Shown: piece after piece, positions 44,881 to 54,446 of the stretch
Position numbering within the stretch: the first letter of the stretch is position 1
How the letters are laid out: every line of letters begins with the position of its first letter
From: Sipunculus nudus
Taxonomy: Eukaryota > Annelida > Sipuncula > Golfingiida > Sipunculidae
Direction: 5' to 3'
DNA length: 64,000 nt
NCBI GenBank assembly: GCA_026874595.1
Contig: CM049313.1
Coordinates: forward strand, 76,872,659-76,936,658
The notes under the pieces: generated by a model
The model's database searches: none
Seen by the model: only the letters and a program-made list of their open reading frames with translations
Told to the model about the DNA's origin: nothing
Made by a program: the position numbers and the translations under genes

Positions 44881-45801
44881 CTAAATCAGTCCCTCTAGGC
44901 TAACGCGAGTAACTCTCACCACTGAGGGCATTTCGGCGGGTTCAACACTTGCTAACCGAATGCCAGGGTGAAGGTAAACATCACTCTCTGAGAAGTTGAT
45001 AACTTGAACCGGAATAGAGCCAGCCTTTCCAACATCCACCACACACCTTCCTACCATCACACCACTTGGCAATGGGGCCATTTCTGAACTTATTGACTCA
45101 ACTATAGCTGTAAAAGTTGTTGCTTGCATGCTAGCAGTCTGACCAATTATAACTTTTGTAGATCTTGCCGGAATCAATTCTGGTGCCTTTCCTGCGAGTC
45201 GAACATACAAAAATGATGGCGGTGAGGGGATGTCCACTTTAACTTCATACATTGACAAAATATCAGCAAGTCCCAACTCCTCTGGTCTTACTTCATCTCG
45301 CCATATCTTTTTGATGTCTTGACCTAGCTGTTCTTTCATCGCACGTAGAATGTTAGAACCAATTAAACCTGGTACCTCTTTACGACGTTCCCCTTGTTCT
45401 CCACATGGGTCATCCACGATGAGGAAGCCTAATTTACTGAAGGTACATTCCCCGACAGTTACGTCCAGTTCAACATATCCATGAAATGGAATTGGCAAGC
45501 CTTGTGTACTTGTCAATTTTATGTAAGAGGAAAATTCTTTCAACACTTCGTCATTCCAGTGTCTCTTAAAGAAGCTCATCGGAATTGCACTGACCACAGC
45601 GCCAATATCAATGAGGCATTTCGTCTCTACTTCTCCAAGTAAAACTGTCATGATGGGACATTCGCCAACTATTCTACTCATATCAGGTCGCTGGTTACAT
45701 GTGGCGGTCCTGGCCTGACCCTTGGCACAGGACCATCTTAGTTTGACGGTTCGGTTGTTTGTTGTGGGCAATCGCGTTGATAATGTCCCTTGCCTTGACA
45801 T
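44881..45801 (-). pseudogene. Element C protease and RT approach
   Basis: 306-residue minus-strand frame overlapping the end of gag, in the -1 frame relative to it. The protease active site reads CLIDIGAVVSAIP, with isoleucine in place of the threonine of D-T-G. LIGSNILRAM is the second protease landmark. The rest is the spacer before RT. No canonical slippery heptamer was found in the 64-base overlap, so the way gag and pol were joined is not clear. Confidence 0.85.
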
Positions 45802-46722
45802 TTGAAACAGGTCACCTCGGATATTGGTCTCCTTCTCCTTGGCGCGACTGGTCTGTTAAATTGCCCATAAAACCTAGGGGGTAGCGTAGATGGCAGAGTT
45901 TGACCTACTCGCATGGCCCTCACCTCAAGCGTAAATTCTTGTAACAGGGAGCTTTGGGCCTTGAGTACTTCATGAAGTGATGGCTCTGGGGACTGCTGTT
46001 CTACATTTTTTTTTTGTATAGGAACTGCACCAGTCTGCCCTTCTGGCCCAAGCCACTCTAAAGCAGCCGTCCTCATTTCGAAAAATGACATATCAGGACA
46101 CTCCCTGTTAAGACGCCTCATCTCTCTCTTTAAGTCAGCTTGTTGGACAGCTTCAGCAAGCCGCTCTTTCAAAACCCCTTCATCCTGTTCACATTTTGAG
46201 GATCCTGATTCATTTTGATTGATCATGCGGTGCAAGCGATGAAGCTCCAAAGAGCAACTTATCACCGATTGTCCAGGTTTCTGCACGTAACTATGAAATT
46301 GGCTTCGCAACTGGGCTTTGGTTTTATTCTGTCCAAAAACTGCTGTAATCACACTTAGAATATTCTCCGTTTTCTCGTAACATGTTGGACCTCGGGGCCA
46401 GCAGCTCCTCTCGTGCGTGCCCTTTTATATGTTCAAGAAGAAAACCGGCCTTTTCTCTCTCTGAGTGGAATGCTCTTGTGGCCAATCTCCCTCTAGCCTC
46501 ACTGCACCAATCTTGCACATCCTCTTTTCCCGTAAAGGGTTGGAGCGGGGATGTCTGGTTCACATACACAACTGGAACATTCTGATTTTTAAAGGACACT
46601 TCTTCATCCCCATCACTCACTATTTCTTCTTTTTCCAAAGGCATCTTGCACCGAGGGGTCAGCCTTTTCCTTTTTTTTTCAAAGAAGAGATTAATGAAAG
46701 CAGATCCTGCAGGCTGCGCCAA
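45738..46722 (-). pseudogene. Element C Gag
   Basis: The first frame (46722-46324) starts at the PBS region and includes LQPFTGKEDVQDWCSEARG and KAGFLLEHIKGHAREELL, capsid N-terminal wording. The second frame (46352-45738) includes GQNKTKAQLRSQFHSYVQ, REMRRLNRECPDMSF and a basic stretch (RPVAPRRRRPI) followed by one zinc knuckle CFKCQGKGHYQRDC. A single frameshift near 46340 separates the two. Confidence 0.9.
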
Positions 46723-46723
46723 A

Positions 46724-47743
46724 TGAAAGAAATAACAACTTGGTTCGTTTGAATCTACTATTCTTAATTAATCTATTTATTGTAAAAGGAAGAAAAAAAG
46801 GCTGACCACCTCTTTTACAGCATACCGGTGGTGCACATCTGAAAAATGTAATTAATTCCATTGATACCTTGACACAAAACAACTACATGCACCCTGGAAT
46901 AACTAGTAATTAAAAACACATTTACATGAATAATAAAGCTACTACATTTATCTTGAAATGCCTGTTGGTGTAATGATAAAATATACTGAAGGAATAACCT
47001 TACAATTATAACAATGATATGCAAGTGAAATAATGAAAAAACAACTACAAATACACCATAAGACATTCCCTGGACACTACACGTTCTTAGATACATTAAT
47101 GAAGAACACAGAGAAAACAATAAGACTGGGGACTGTCCACCCACGGTAAAACCAGATGCTGTTGGCATAGAGTAACCACCAGCTGACACTACAGCATCCC
47201 ACTTGAGTTTACCCCAGCCTGACCCCTAGCCCGAGTTTACCCCAGAGCCGATATATCAGGTTTGACTTGCCCAGTGTCTGCAAATATATACTATACATAA
47301 GGAAACCTTGTGAATGCTTATCACGCTTTGTGACAAAAGCTAGCCCGCTCCAACTCACAAGAAACACAACTACCTAAACAGACTGGTTTGTGGAATAAGT
47401 GTCTGACAATTAACCTTACTTTCATGAAATCCCAGTTTAAACTAATAATAAAATAACATTTATGATAAAATATGACCTACCAGTGCTCCAGTATGTAACA
47501 AAACCTTGATAGTTTGGCTCGCTTATGACAGACGATTGGTCATGGCGCTCGATCTTAATGCTTGTAACAGAATGGCCAGCTACTGTAGTAGTCCCTGGCC
47601 TTGAAACATGATACATGTTGACATGTCATCTGGCTGCTATCAAGCCCCTGGACCATATATGATAGCTGATACAATATATGAAGTATTAACAAACCTACAG
47701 AGTACATCAAGTTAATGTTGCTGTGTATTTTGACTTTGTTTCA
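46724..47743 (-). repeat. 5' LTR of element C with PBS
   Basis: Minus strand begins TGAAACAAAGTC and ends TTATTTCTTTCA; 1020 bp. The PBS TGGCGCAGCCTGCAGG begins two bases inside (46721-46706). The outer side is the TATA duplication. Near-identical to 40594-41713 apart from indels. Confidence 0.92.
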
Positions 47744-49627
47744 TATACAGTAAACTTTTAGCGCACGCAATGGCTGACCCTCCGGATACACTTTGCACAA
47801 GACTTGCTACTATTAAAGTTAGTCTCACAAACTTCAGTGCAGGTAGAATTAACGTGTGTTTGCTCCCCCTCACGGTTCACTCACAGTTGCTCTACTTCTT
47901 GTTTTCGCTCAGCCTGCTCCCCCTCGTAATTCCTTTGCATGTACGGATCTTGATGGAGAGCTGTCACATGCTCTGTAGAGCTACATACATCACACTTTAT
48001 GGTCTCTTTGCAATTTTTTCGGAGATGACACTTTTGTCCGCAACATCTTAGACAATAGCCGTTCTTATAAATGTACTCTTTCCTCTCCTTCAGAGGTTTG
48101 CTGCGAAATTTTAGACAGTCGGCAAGCCCGTGACTTGATTTAACCCCATGAATGGCACACTGATCACTGTTAGGGTCCGGAGGCTTAGTAGTCCACTTAA
48201 ACTCGGTCTTTCTACTTGACACTTCTTTACGACTCACGGTACGCGCACTGATAGGTCGAACCTTATGCTGTGACGACCGATAATTGCTAGACGGAGTAGC
48301 CAGATGATCAAATACAAGACTCGGATCATTTCTCAATCGCGCAAGGTCACAAAGAAATTTAAAAAAGACCGAAAATGGCGCTTGTGGCTCGTGGTTAGTG
48401 ACTTTATAACGATCACATTCTACTGCCCACTTTTCAGGTAAGCACTTAGGTAGTTTTCTAACAAATTCATTAACACCACTTGATGTATCATAATATGCAA
48501 ACACTGAACCAAGTACTGAGTCACATTTCACTGATTCTACTTCAGCAGCCAAGTCTGCAAAATCAAAGTACCTTTTTCGATCACCATCTGTTAGAACAGG
48601 AAAGCTTGATATTCTTTGTTTTAATGCAAATTCAATTGACTCTGGACTTCCATATTGTCGATCGAGGCGTTCCCATATTTCTCTGATAGCCTTTTCAGAG
48701 TCGCGCAGGTTGGACGCCCGAATATTTTCTGCTTGTCTCCTTGAATCTGGTCCCAAATGATTAATCAGCAAGTCCAACTGCTCTAATGTTGAAGCGTTAA
48801 TTTCTTCCATTACATTCAGGAAACCATACTTCCAGGACAAATATCTGGATGGCTTATCTTTAAACTGCGAAAGTCGTTTATGTATCAGCTGATTTTTTTA
48901 CCACCATCTTCGCTAAATCAACAGTCTCACTTTGTTTGTAGCAGGTTGGTATATGCAGAATAGCAGCTGGATTTAAGTCATTCCCAGGTGCACATGATAC
49001 TTCCGGTTGGAAATCAGGGGGTGGATACACCCTGTCAATGTTTTCACTAATGTATTGTATCATGTCAGGATTCTCAGAACGTTATGGAGGGATATAACTC
49101 CCACACTGACTTCCTCCATGCTTAGAATGTGTGGGTTGCTGAGCATCAAGTGCCTTTCTGATAGCACCTAATCCTGATTCTGCCTCCTCTAATTCTCGTT
49201 TTACTGATAAGAGAGTTCTGCATGCTTTTATGGCTGCTTCCTGCCTAATTAGCTCTGCCTCTTCCTGGGCATATCTCATACGTGTCTTAGCCTGCTCTAC
49301 TTTGGCTGTATGTTTCAGCCATACAGCAGGTAAGTGACTGGATCCAGTTTCAGCAGTTTTAACTGACAAGCCAGCTGTTTTCACTGATTTAGTTCTCGGC
49401 AAGAGGGACTGTAAACCTTCGATAAAGGCCGACACTCTGCTGCGTACTGATGAAGAGGCAAGACGATGTGAAGACATCATGTCGGCACTTATACTGCTTC
49501 TGTAACACTTTAAATATGACTCATAGTCATGACTCACAAGTTCATAATGTGTAAGCAGTTCATTGAGACTATCAATAATCTCTTTAATATTTGCAAGTTC
49601 GACACTTTGCTCATTATAAGAAATCAC
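47744..49627 (-). pseudogene. BEL-2 Gag with capsid and zinc fingers
   Basis: 49627-49082 is the N-terminal part with heptad-like charged helices (AYNEQ-type start; RMRYAQEEAELIRQEAAIKA). 49063-48878 is a short linker with prolines. 48840-47881 (319 aa) is the capsid region of BEL/Pao Gag (DUF1759-like: LEQLDLLINHLGPDSRRQAE; IREIWERLDRQYGSPE), then zinc-binding CLRCCGQKCHLRKNC and CDVCSSTEHVTALH. The cysteine-rich start of the protease region follows to 47744, where element C was inserted. Three frames, so not functional. Confidence 0.88.
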
Positions 49628-49828
49628 ACTGTCAATTATTATACTTTAATGTTCAATAGCTTTGTTGTATATTTAGACACAGTCTCTTCATACTGAATAT
49701 TACCAAACGTGGTCAAACTTCCTGTGCGTCGTAATTCCATCATTCAGCATGAAGATCAACCCAGAAGACACAGGGGTTTCACTATACTGGAACCTCAAAG
49801 ACCAGGCCAGATGATAAGGATTTTTCAC

Positions 49829-51204
49829 TGTAGTGTACATCAAGCAACAAGTCCAAATGCTGAACAACCATTATTAGTAATACACTGCAATCCCCTGGCG
49901 AGTTGTGAAGACAAGTGAAGTGGGGCGGGGGTGAAAAACTACAAGAAAATAAATAAAAAACAATAATAAGATTCTCATAGAAGCAGATACTGTCAGTCAT
50001 AAATTGTTATAAAACAATGGCATGTTCATAATTGCAGGTATAATAACAATAAAAAGATACCAAGGTTTTGGTAAGACCTCTTAAATAACGAACATGTGGC
50101 ACCATCTACTGAGTGACAGACTAATTAAACCATTATACATATAAAGTGTGTTGATGTTGCATTATCAAGTAACTGAGCAATAAATGAATGAAGAAATACC
50201 TCTGAAAAATATTGATGGGCTTATTAGAAGCAAATTTTAGTCTGTGTGAGCTGAGACATGAGCATCTTCCAAAAAACTGCAGAATGTGTGTGTAGAGTTA
50301 AACCAACAAACATATTAAATTACGTCACTGAATTCCTTTACCTCAAATCACAAGGTAAACAAAGGACAATTCTAAGCAAATAAACCGTAGAATTGTACAT
50401 TTAAGTTTGCATAAGTTTCCGATAGAGTTACATAATACATATAACAATTGTGAAGTATCCAGATCTATCATTAGTACCACTAGACTAACAAAACAGGTCT
50501 GAACAATCAGTACGGACAAATCGTAAATCAACCAAATCGGCATGGCCGGCCATCTTAATAAAATCATATCTGAACCGCCGGTTGACATGTAAAACAGTGC
50601 CTCCTGATTAAACAACTTATTGTCATGCTTACAGAATCTGGCTAACTACTAACTGCCGGACATATTACAAGTTAAACAATATTGTAGCAATGACTTACTC
50701 CTTGGGGAGGCCAGAATCGCCAAAAACATGTACCAGCAAACTGCGTTGCCGTTCCATGACAAGAATACAAAGCGTCGCCTAACAAACTCGACAACCAAAA
50801 CCGGACAAGCCGCAATCTACATCGGATTGTAGGGATTTTCCCCACAGGTATTAGACAACAACACAGGAATTTCGTTTAAAATACCAGAAGTGCCGAAAAG
50901 GTTGTCCAGATAACTATAATGATACTGCCAGTCCTGATAGGGTGCGCGTAGTGAAAAGCTCACACTATCGCAGCAGCTACTTAGATTTCGCCTTATGTCG
51001 ACAAGTGTTTGAACCCTTCCAGCGCCAAGATCAAAGTGTGCAAGGCGGGTTATCCTTTAGCCTCGCTTTGGGTCCCCGGGCCAGGAGATATCCCGATTGG
51101 CTGCCCCCTCAGGTGGGATCGCACACTTACCCTAAGGGGTGTTATTATAAAAAATAATGGGATATCCGACAGGATGAGCCGTTACACAGATCGAAGTCGG
51201 CACA
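49829..51204 (-). repeat. 5' LTR of BEL-2, carrying an insertion
   Basis: Matches 36021-37026 from TGTAGTGTACATC (+ strand, 49829) to CGAAGTCGGCACA (51204), except for an extra 344 bp at 50828-51171. Without it the length is about 1030 bp. Gag begins about 200 bases to the left. Confidence 0.92.
50828..51171. mobile_element. Solo-LTR-like insertion in the BEL-2 LTR
   Basis: It starts TGTAGGGATTTTCC and ends GGATATCCGACA, with TG...CA ends and short inverted termini (TGT...ACA). The same 4 bases, GGAT, lie on both sides (50824-50827, 51172-51175). The other LTR has the empty site. No coding sequence. The parent family is not in this window; a SINE or small DNA element cannot be excluded. Confidence 0.65.
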
Positions 51205-51420
51205 AAAGGTTTTAAAATTGGCTGTTCTTACCTCATCCATTTGTGTGTGGAGACTGGGTTTGATTTCATAGTACTGCCATAAGGTTTTAAACTTCCGCCA
51301 GTTGTCCACCATATTGGGACTGTCCCTTTAGAGCCGTGCTGGGAATGGCAAACTTTGGAACATCTGTTGTGCGTGCGACACTGAGTACGCACCATTTTCA
51401 GGTACTTAGTTTACTCAAGT
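51205..51420 (-). pseudogene. Element D Gag, N-terminal piece
   Basis: The minus strand, after the PBS, has PKFAIPSTALKG, then a one-base shift and NWRKFKTLWQYYEI, HTQMDEVRTANF at the BEL-2 junction. This is the beginning of a Gypsy Gag capsid. It continues at 36020 and then at 12936. Confidence 0.8.
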
Positions 51421-51436
51421 CAGACTGCTGCCACCA
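51421..51436 (-). other. Primer-binding site of element D
   Basis: Minus strand TGGTGGCAGCAGTCTG, five bases inside the presumed LTR end. Its first ten bases are the same as in the PBS of element 1. Confidence 0.65.
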
Positions 51437-51441
51437 TTTAA

Positions 51442-51843
51442 TGTGGTGTTATGTCCATTCATGGACGAACAGAAGACACAACTTGGTTTACAAGTTTTAA
51501 TTTGACAGTGACATCAGAACGAGGCTCTGTGTTTTTATGGCAAAGTATATAACCTAAACATGAGAGTATGGCACTGTCAACATTACTGATGTATCAAACT
51601 ATAATGATTGTCAGTAATAGCTACAAGCTTTTAGACATCCTTAATACTTTCTTAACCAATAATCACCTAAGTTGTAGTTTTCAAATTCTTGTACCTATTT
51701 ACGAATAATACAATATATTAATACTACTGATATTCATATTGTGTAATGTATTATATTGATGGCCAATAACCAGTATGTATCAAATGCAAACAATAATGTC
51801 TGTTGATCTTGAAGTGCCATAATTGTATCCCCAGACATAGTCG
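51442..51843 (-). repeat. Presumed 5' LTR of element D
   Basis: On the + strand it begins TGTGGTGTTATGTCC next to the PBS, so on the minus strand the LTR would end ...ACACCACA. It is AT-rich, with no coding sequence. The outer end is not clear and may be cut by the TIR-bounded repeat element at 51844. No second copy was recognised in the window. Confidence 0.5.
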
Positions 51844-54446
51844 GGATACTATGGTTTCACGACAGTCCTGCCGCCAACGCCGAAAAAACCTTGTGAGCGG
51901 GATAACTAAAAAAATATTTCACTGATCTTTTTCAAACTTTACATTTGTATAGATATAGGTAAGGGAACGAAGCCTATTTAAAATGGGGTCATGACCTATG
52001 CTAGGAGAGTGATCTTGACCTTGACCTTAAATATCTCAAGTAAGCTTGTATGGACTGGTCTAAAAATCAAGGTGACCAAAGATCCTGGATAGCCTTGTGA
52101 TATACCGGAAACTAGTGGGGCCACCTTTTATTCTTTTCTTGTTTTTACGCCTTTTAATACCCCCATAATTGCTACTTGACAGTACTGTAAGCATTATAAG
52201 TCAAAAACTAATGGACAGGTTTCTTTCATATTATGCACATGTAGAGAGACGGGTTATGGGATGAGGTCTATTTACATTTGGGTCATGACCTTTACCATGA
52301 GAGTGGCCTTGACCTTTAATGTGTCCATATTTGGTGAAAATCACACACCTCTTATGATATCTCCAGTGTTGATAGCCATATGGATTTCAAACGTGACTTA
52401 TGTAAAGCCCACCAGTAAAGTAAGAACCCTGTAGGTTCAAGGGTCATGTGATCAAAGGTCAAGGTCACTGGACTTGTATCTTAAAAGATACTGTGGATGC
52501 ATTTTAAGCCAAACTTTCATCCTAGGTCTTCCATCTTGAATATATGGCTCACTTGCCAATAGTGGATGATCCATATCAATTTTGGGGTCACAAGGTCAAA
52601 GGTCAAGGCCAAGGGAGCTATCTGTCAAAAATTAGTTTCCGGATGATAATTCCTGCTTTTATTGATGTATTGATTTCAAACATGACTTATATATGTCCCA
52701 TTGAAAAAGCAAGACTCCAATTGATTTTGGGGTCATGAGGTCAAAGGTAAAGGTCACAGGACACATCTTTAAAAAGATTGTGGATGCATTTTCAGCCAAA
52801 CATTTCATCTCAGACCTTTCATCTTGCACATATAGTTCATCTGCCAATAGAGGAAGACCCCTATCAATTTTGAGGCCACAAGGTCAAAGGTGAAGGTCAC
52901 AGGAGCCATCTGTCCAAAAATTAGTTTCTGGATGATAATTCCTGCTTTTATTGATGTATGGATTTCAAACTTGTCTTGGATATGACCTATGGAAAAGCAA
53001 GACCCGAATTGATTTTGGGGTTATGAGTTAAAAGGTCAAGGTCACAGGAAACATCTTTAAAAAGATTGTGGATGCATTTTCAGCCAAACAATTCATCTCA
53101 GATCTTTCATCTTGCACATATAGTTCACCTGCCAACAGTGGAAGACCCTTATCAATTTTGAGGTCACAAGGTCAAAGGTGAAGGTCACAGGAGCCATCTG
53201 TCCAAAAATTAGTTTCTGGATGATAATTCCTGCTTTTATTGATGTATGGATTTCAAACTTGACTTGTATATGTCCCATTAGAAAAGCAAGACCCAAATTG
53301 ATTTTGGGGTCATGAGGTCAAAGGTCAAGGTCACAGGACTCATCTTAAAAAAAGATGTGGATGCATTTTCAGCCAAACATTTCATCTCAGATCTTTCATC
53401 TTGCACATATAGTTCACCTGCCAAGAGAGGAAGAACCCTATCAATTTTGAGGTCACAAGGTTAAAGGTGAAGGTCACAGGAGCCATCTGTCCAAAAATTA
53501 GTTTCTGGATGGTAATTCCTGCTTTTATTGATGTATAGATTTCAAACTTGACTTGTATATGTCCCATTGGAAGAGCAAGACCCGAATTGATTTTGGGGTC
53601 ATGAGATCAAAGGTCAAGGTCACAGGACTCATCTTAAAAAAGATTGTGGATGCATTTTTAGCCAAACATTTCATCTCAGATCTTTCATATTGCACATATT
53701 GTTCACCTGCCAAGAGAGGAAGAACCCTATCAATTTTGAGGTCACAAGGTCAAAGGTGAAGGTCATAGGAGCCATCTGTCAAAATTAGTTTCTGGATGAT
53801 AATTTCTGCTTTTATTGATGTATAGATTTCAAACTTGACTTGTATATGTCCCATTGGAAAAGCAAGACCTGATTTGATTTTGGGGTCATGAGGTCAAAGG
53901 TCAAGGTCACAGGACACATCTTTAAAAAGATTGTGGATGCTTTCTCAACCAAACATTTCATCTTAGACATTTCTTCTTGCACATACAGTTCCCCTGCCAA
54001 TAGAGGAAGAGGCCTGTCAATTGTGAGGTCACAAGGTCAAAGGTGAAGGTCCCAGGAGCCATCTGTCCAAAAATTAGTTCCAGAGATGATAATTCAAGCA
54101 TGGATTAATATATGGATTTCAAACCTGACTTATATATGGCCCATCAATAAATCTAGACCTCTATTGATTTATATATAAAAGTGGATGATCAATATCAATT
54201 TTTGGGTCACAAGGTCAAAGGTCAAGGCCACAGGAGCCATCTGTCAAAAAATTAGTTTCTGGATGATAATTCCTGCTTTTATTAATGTATAGATCAATGT
54301 GACAGAAGATCTTTGATAGCCTTATGATGTGCCAAAAGGTCAAGGTCACAGGACCAACATCTTCAAAAAGATTGTGGATTGATAGATGGAAGAAACAATA
54401 ATTGCTTGCCAAGTGTCAGCGGCGGTGGGCTGAAAACATAGTATCC
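51844..54446 (+). mobile_element. TIR-bounded element made of ~145 bp repeats
   Basis: The left end GGATACTATGGTTTCA (51844) and the right end read backwards GGATACTATGTTTTCA (54446) form an inverted repeat with one mismatch, and further partial matches (CCGCC) lie inside. The interior is mostly a tandem array of AGGTCA-bearing units. No transposase or other protein is visible, so this would be a non-autonomous element. A target duplication was not resolved. Confidence 0.6.
52580..54380 (+). repeat. Tandem array, ~145 bp units (290 bp dimers)
   Basis: GGTCAAAGGT-type cores recur near 52588, 52739, 52881, 53033, 53171, 53317, 53459, 53604, 53747, 53892, 54031 and 54209, a spacing of about 138-152 except the last. 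Two alternating unit types (one with GGTCAAAGGTCAAGGTCAC, one with GGTCAAAGGTGAAGGTCAC) make a ~290 bp dimer. Shared words include TTAGTTTCTGGATGATAATT and ATGGATTTCAAACTTGACTT. Confidence 0.88.

Larger units (their letters stand above)
40594..47743 (-). mobile_element. Element C, Gypsy retrotransposon inserted in the protease of BEL-2
   Basis: LTRs at 40594-41713 and 46724-47743 and an exact 4 bp target duplication TATA (40590-40593, 47744-47747). The minus strand has a PBS (TGGCGCAGCCTGCAGG), gag with one zinc knuckle, protease, RT with YLDD, RNase H, integrase with intact D, D, E, a C-terminal domain and the polypurine tract AAAAGGGGGGAAGA. It is the best preserved element here: only a few stops and frameshifts. 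The LTRs are very similar except for a ~100 bp length difference. Confidence 0.93.
36021..51204 (-). mobile_element. BEL-2, BEL/Pao retrotransposon inserted in gag of D
   Basis: LTRs at 36021-37026 and 49829-51204 with TG...CA ends. Flanks ACAGG (36016-36020) and AAAGG (51205-51209) are a 5 bp target duplication with one mismatch. Minus-strand order: gag with coiled coil and zinc fingers, protease, RT, RNase H, integrase, C-terminal domain, polypurine tract. Gypsy element C is inserted in the protease part (40594-47743) and a 344 bp solo-LTR-like sequence in the 5' LTR. Frames are broken by stops. Confidence 0.92.
12072..51843 (-). mobile_element. Element D, oldest Gypsy element, split into three by later insertions
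   Basis: From the right: putative 5' LTR (51442 rightward), PBS (51436-51421), Gag N-terminal part (51420-51205), Gag middle part (36020-35927), Gag end plus integrase (12936-12072). The two gaps are filled by BEL-2 (36021-51204) and element A (12937-35926). Removing each insert and one copy of its target duplication restores one continuous frame at both junctions. Only about 1.2 kb of these ~40 kb belongs to D itself. Its wording (capsid with a KLD...YERYVFN-type motif, PBS TGGTGGCAGCAG) is that of Gypsy elements common in marine invertebrates. Confidence 0.8.

Noticed and set aside
45738-45801. Frameshift signal in the gag/pol overlap of element C
   Set aside because: The frames are in a -1 relation, but no X XXY YYZ heptamer was found in the overlap.
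49782-50000. Similar frames at 35896-36192 and 49782-50000, considered as a repeated gene
   Set aside because: They are chance frames across the LTR ends of BEL-2. The only coding part is the Gag piece of D at 35927-36020.
52580-54380. CRISPR array, because of evenly spaced repeats
   Set aside because: Units are ~145 bp, similar along their whole length, with no short repeat/unique spacer pattern, in an animal genome full of transposons.
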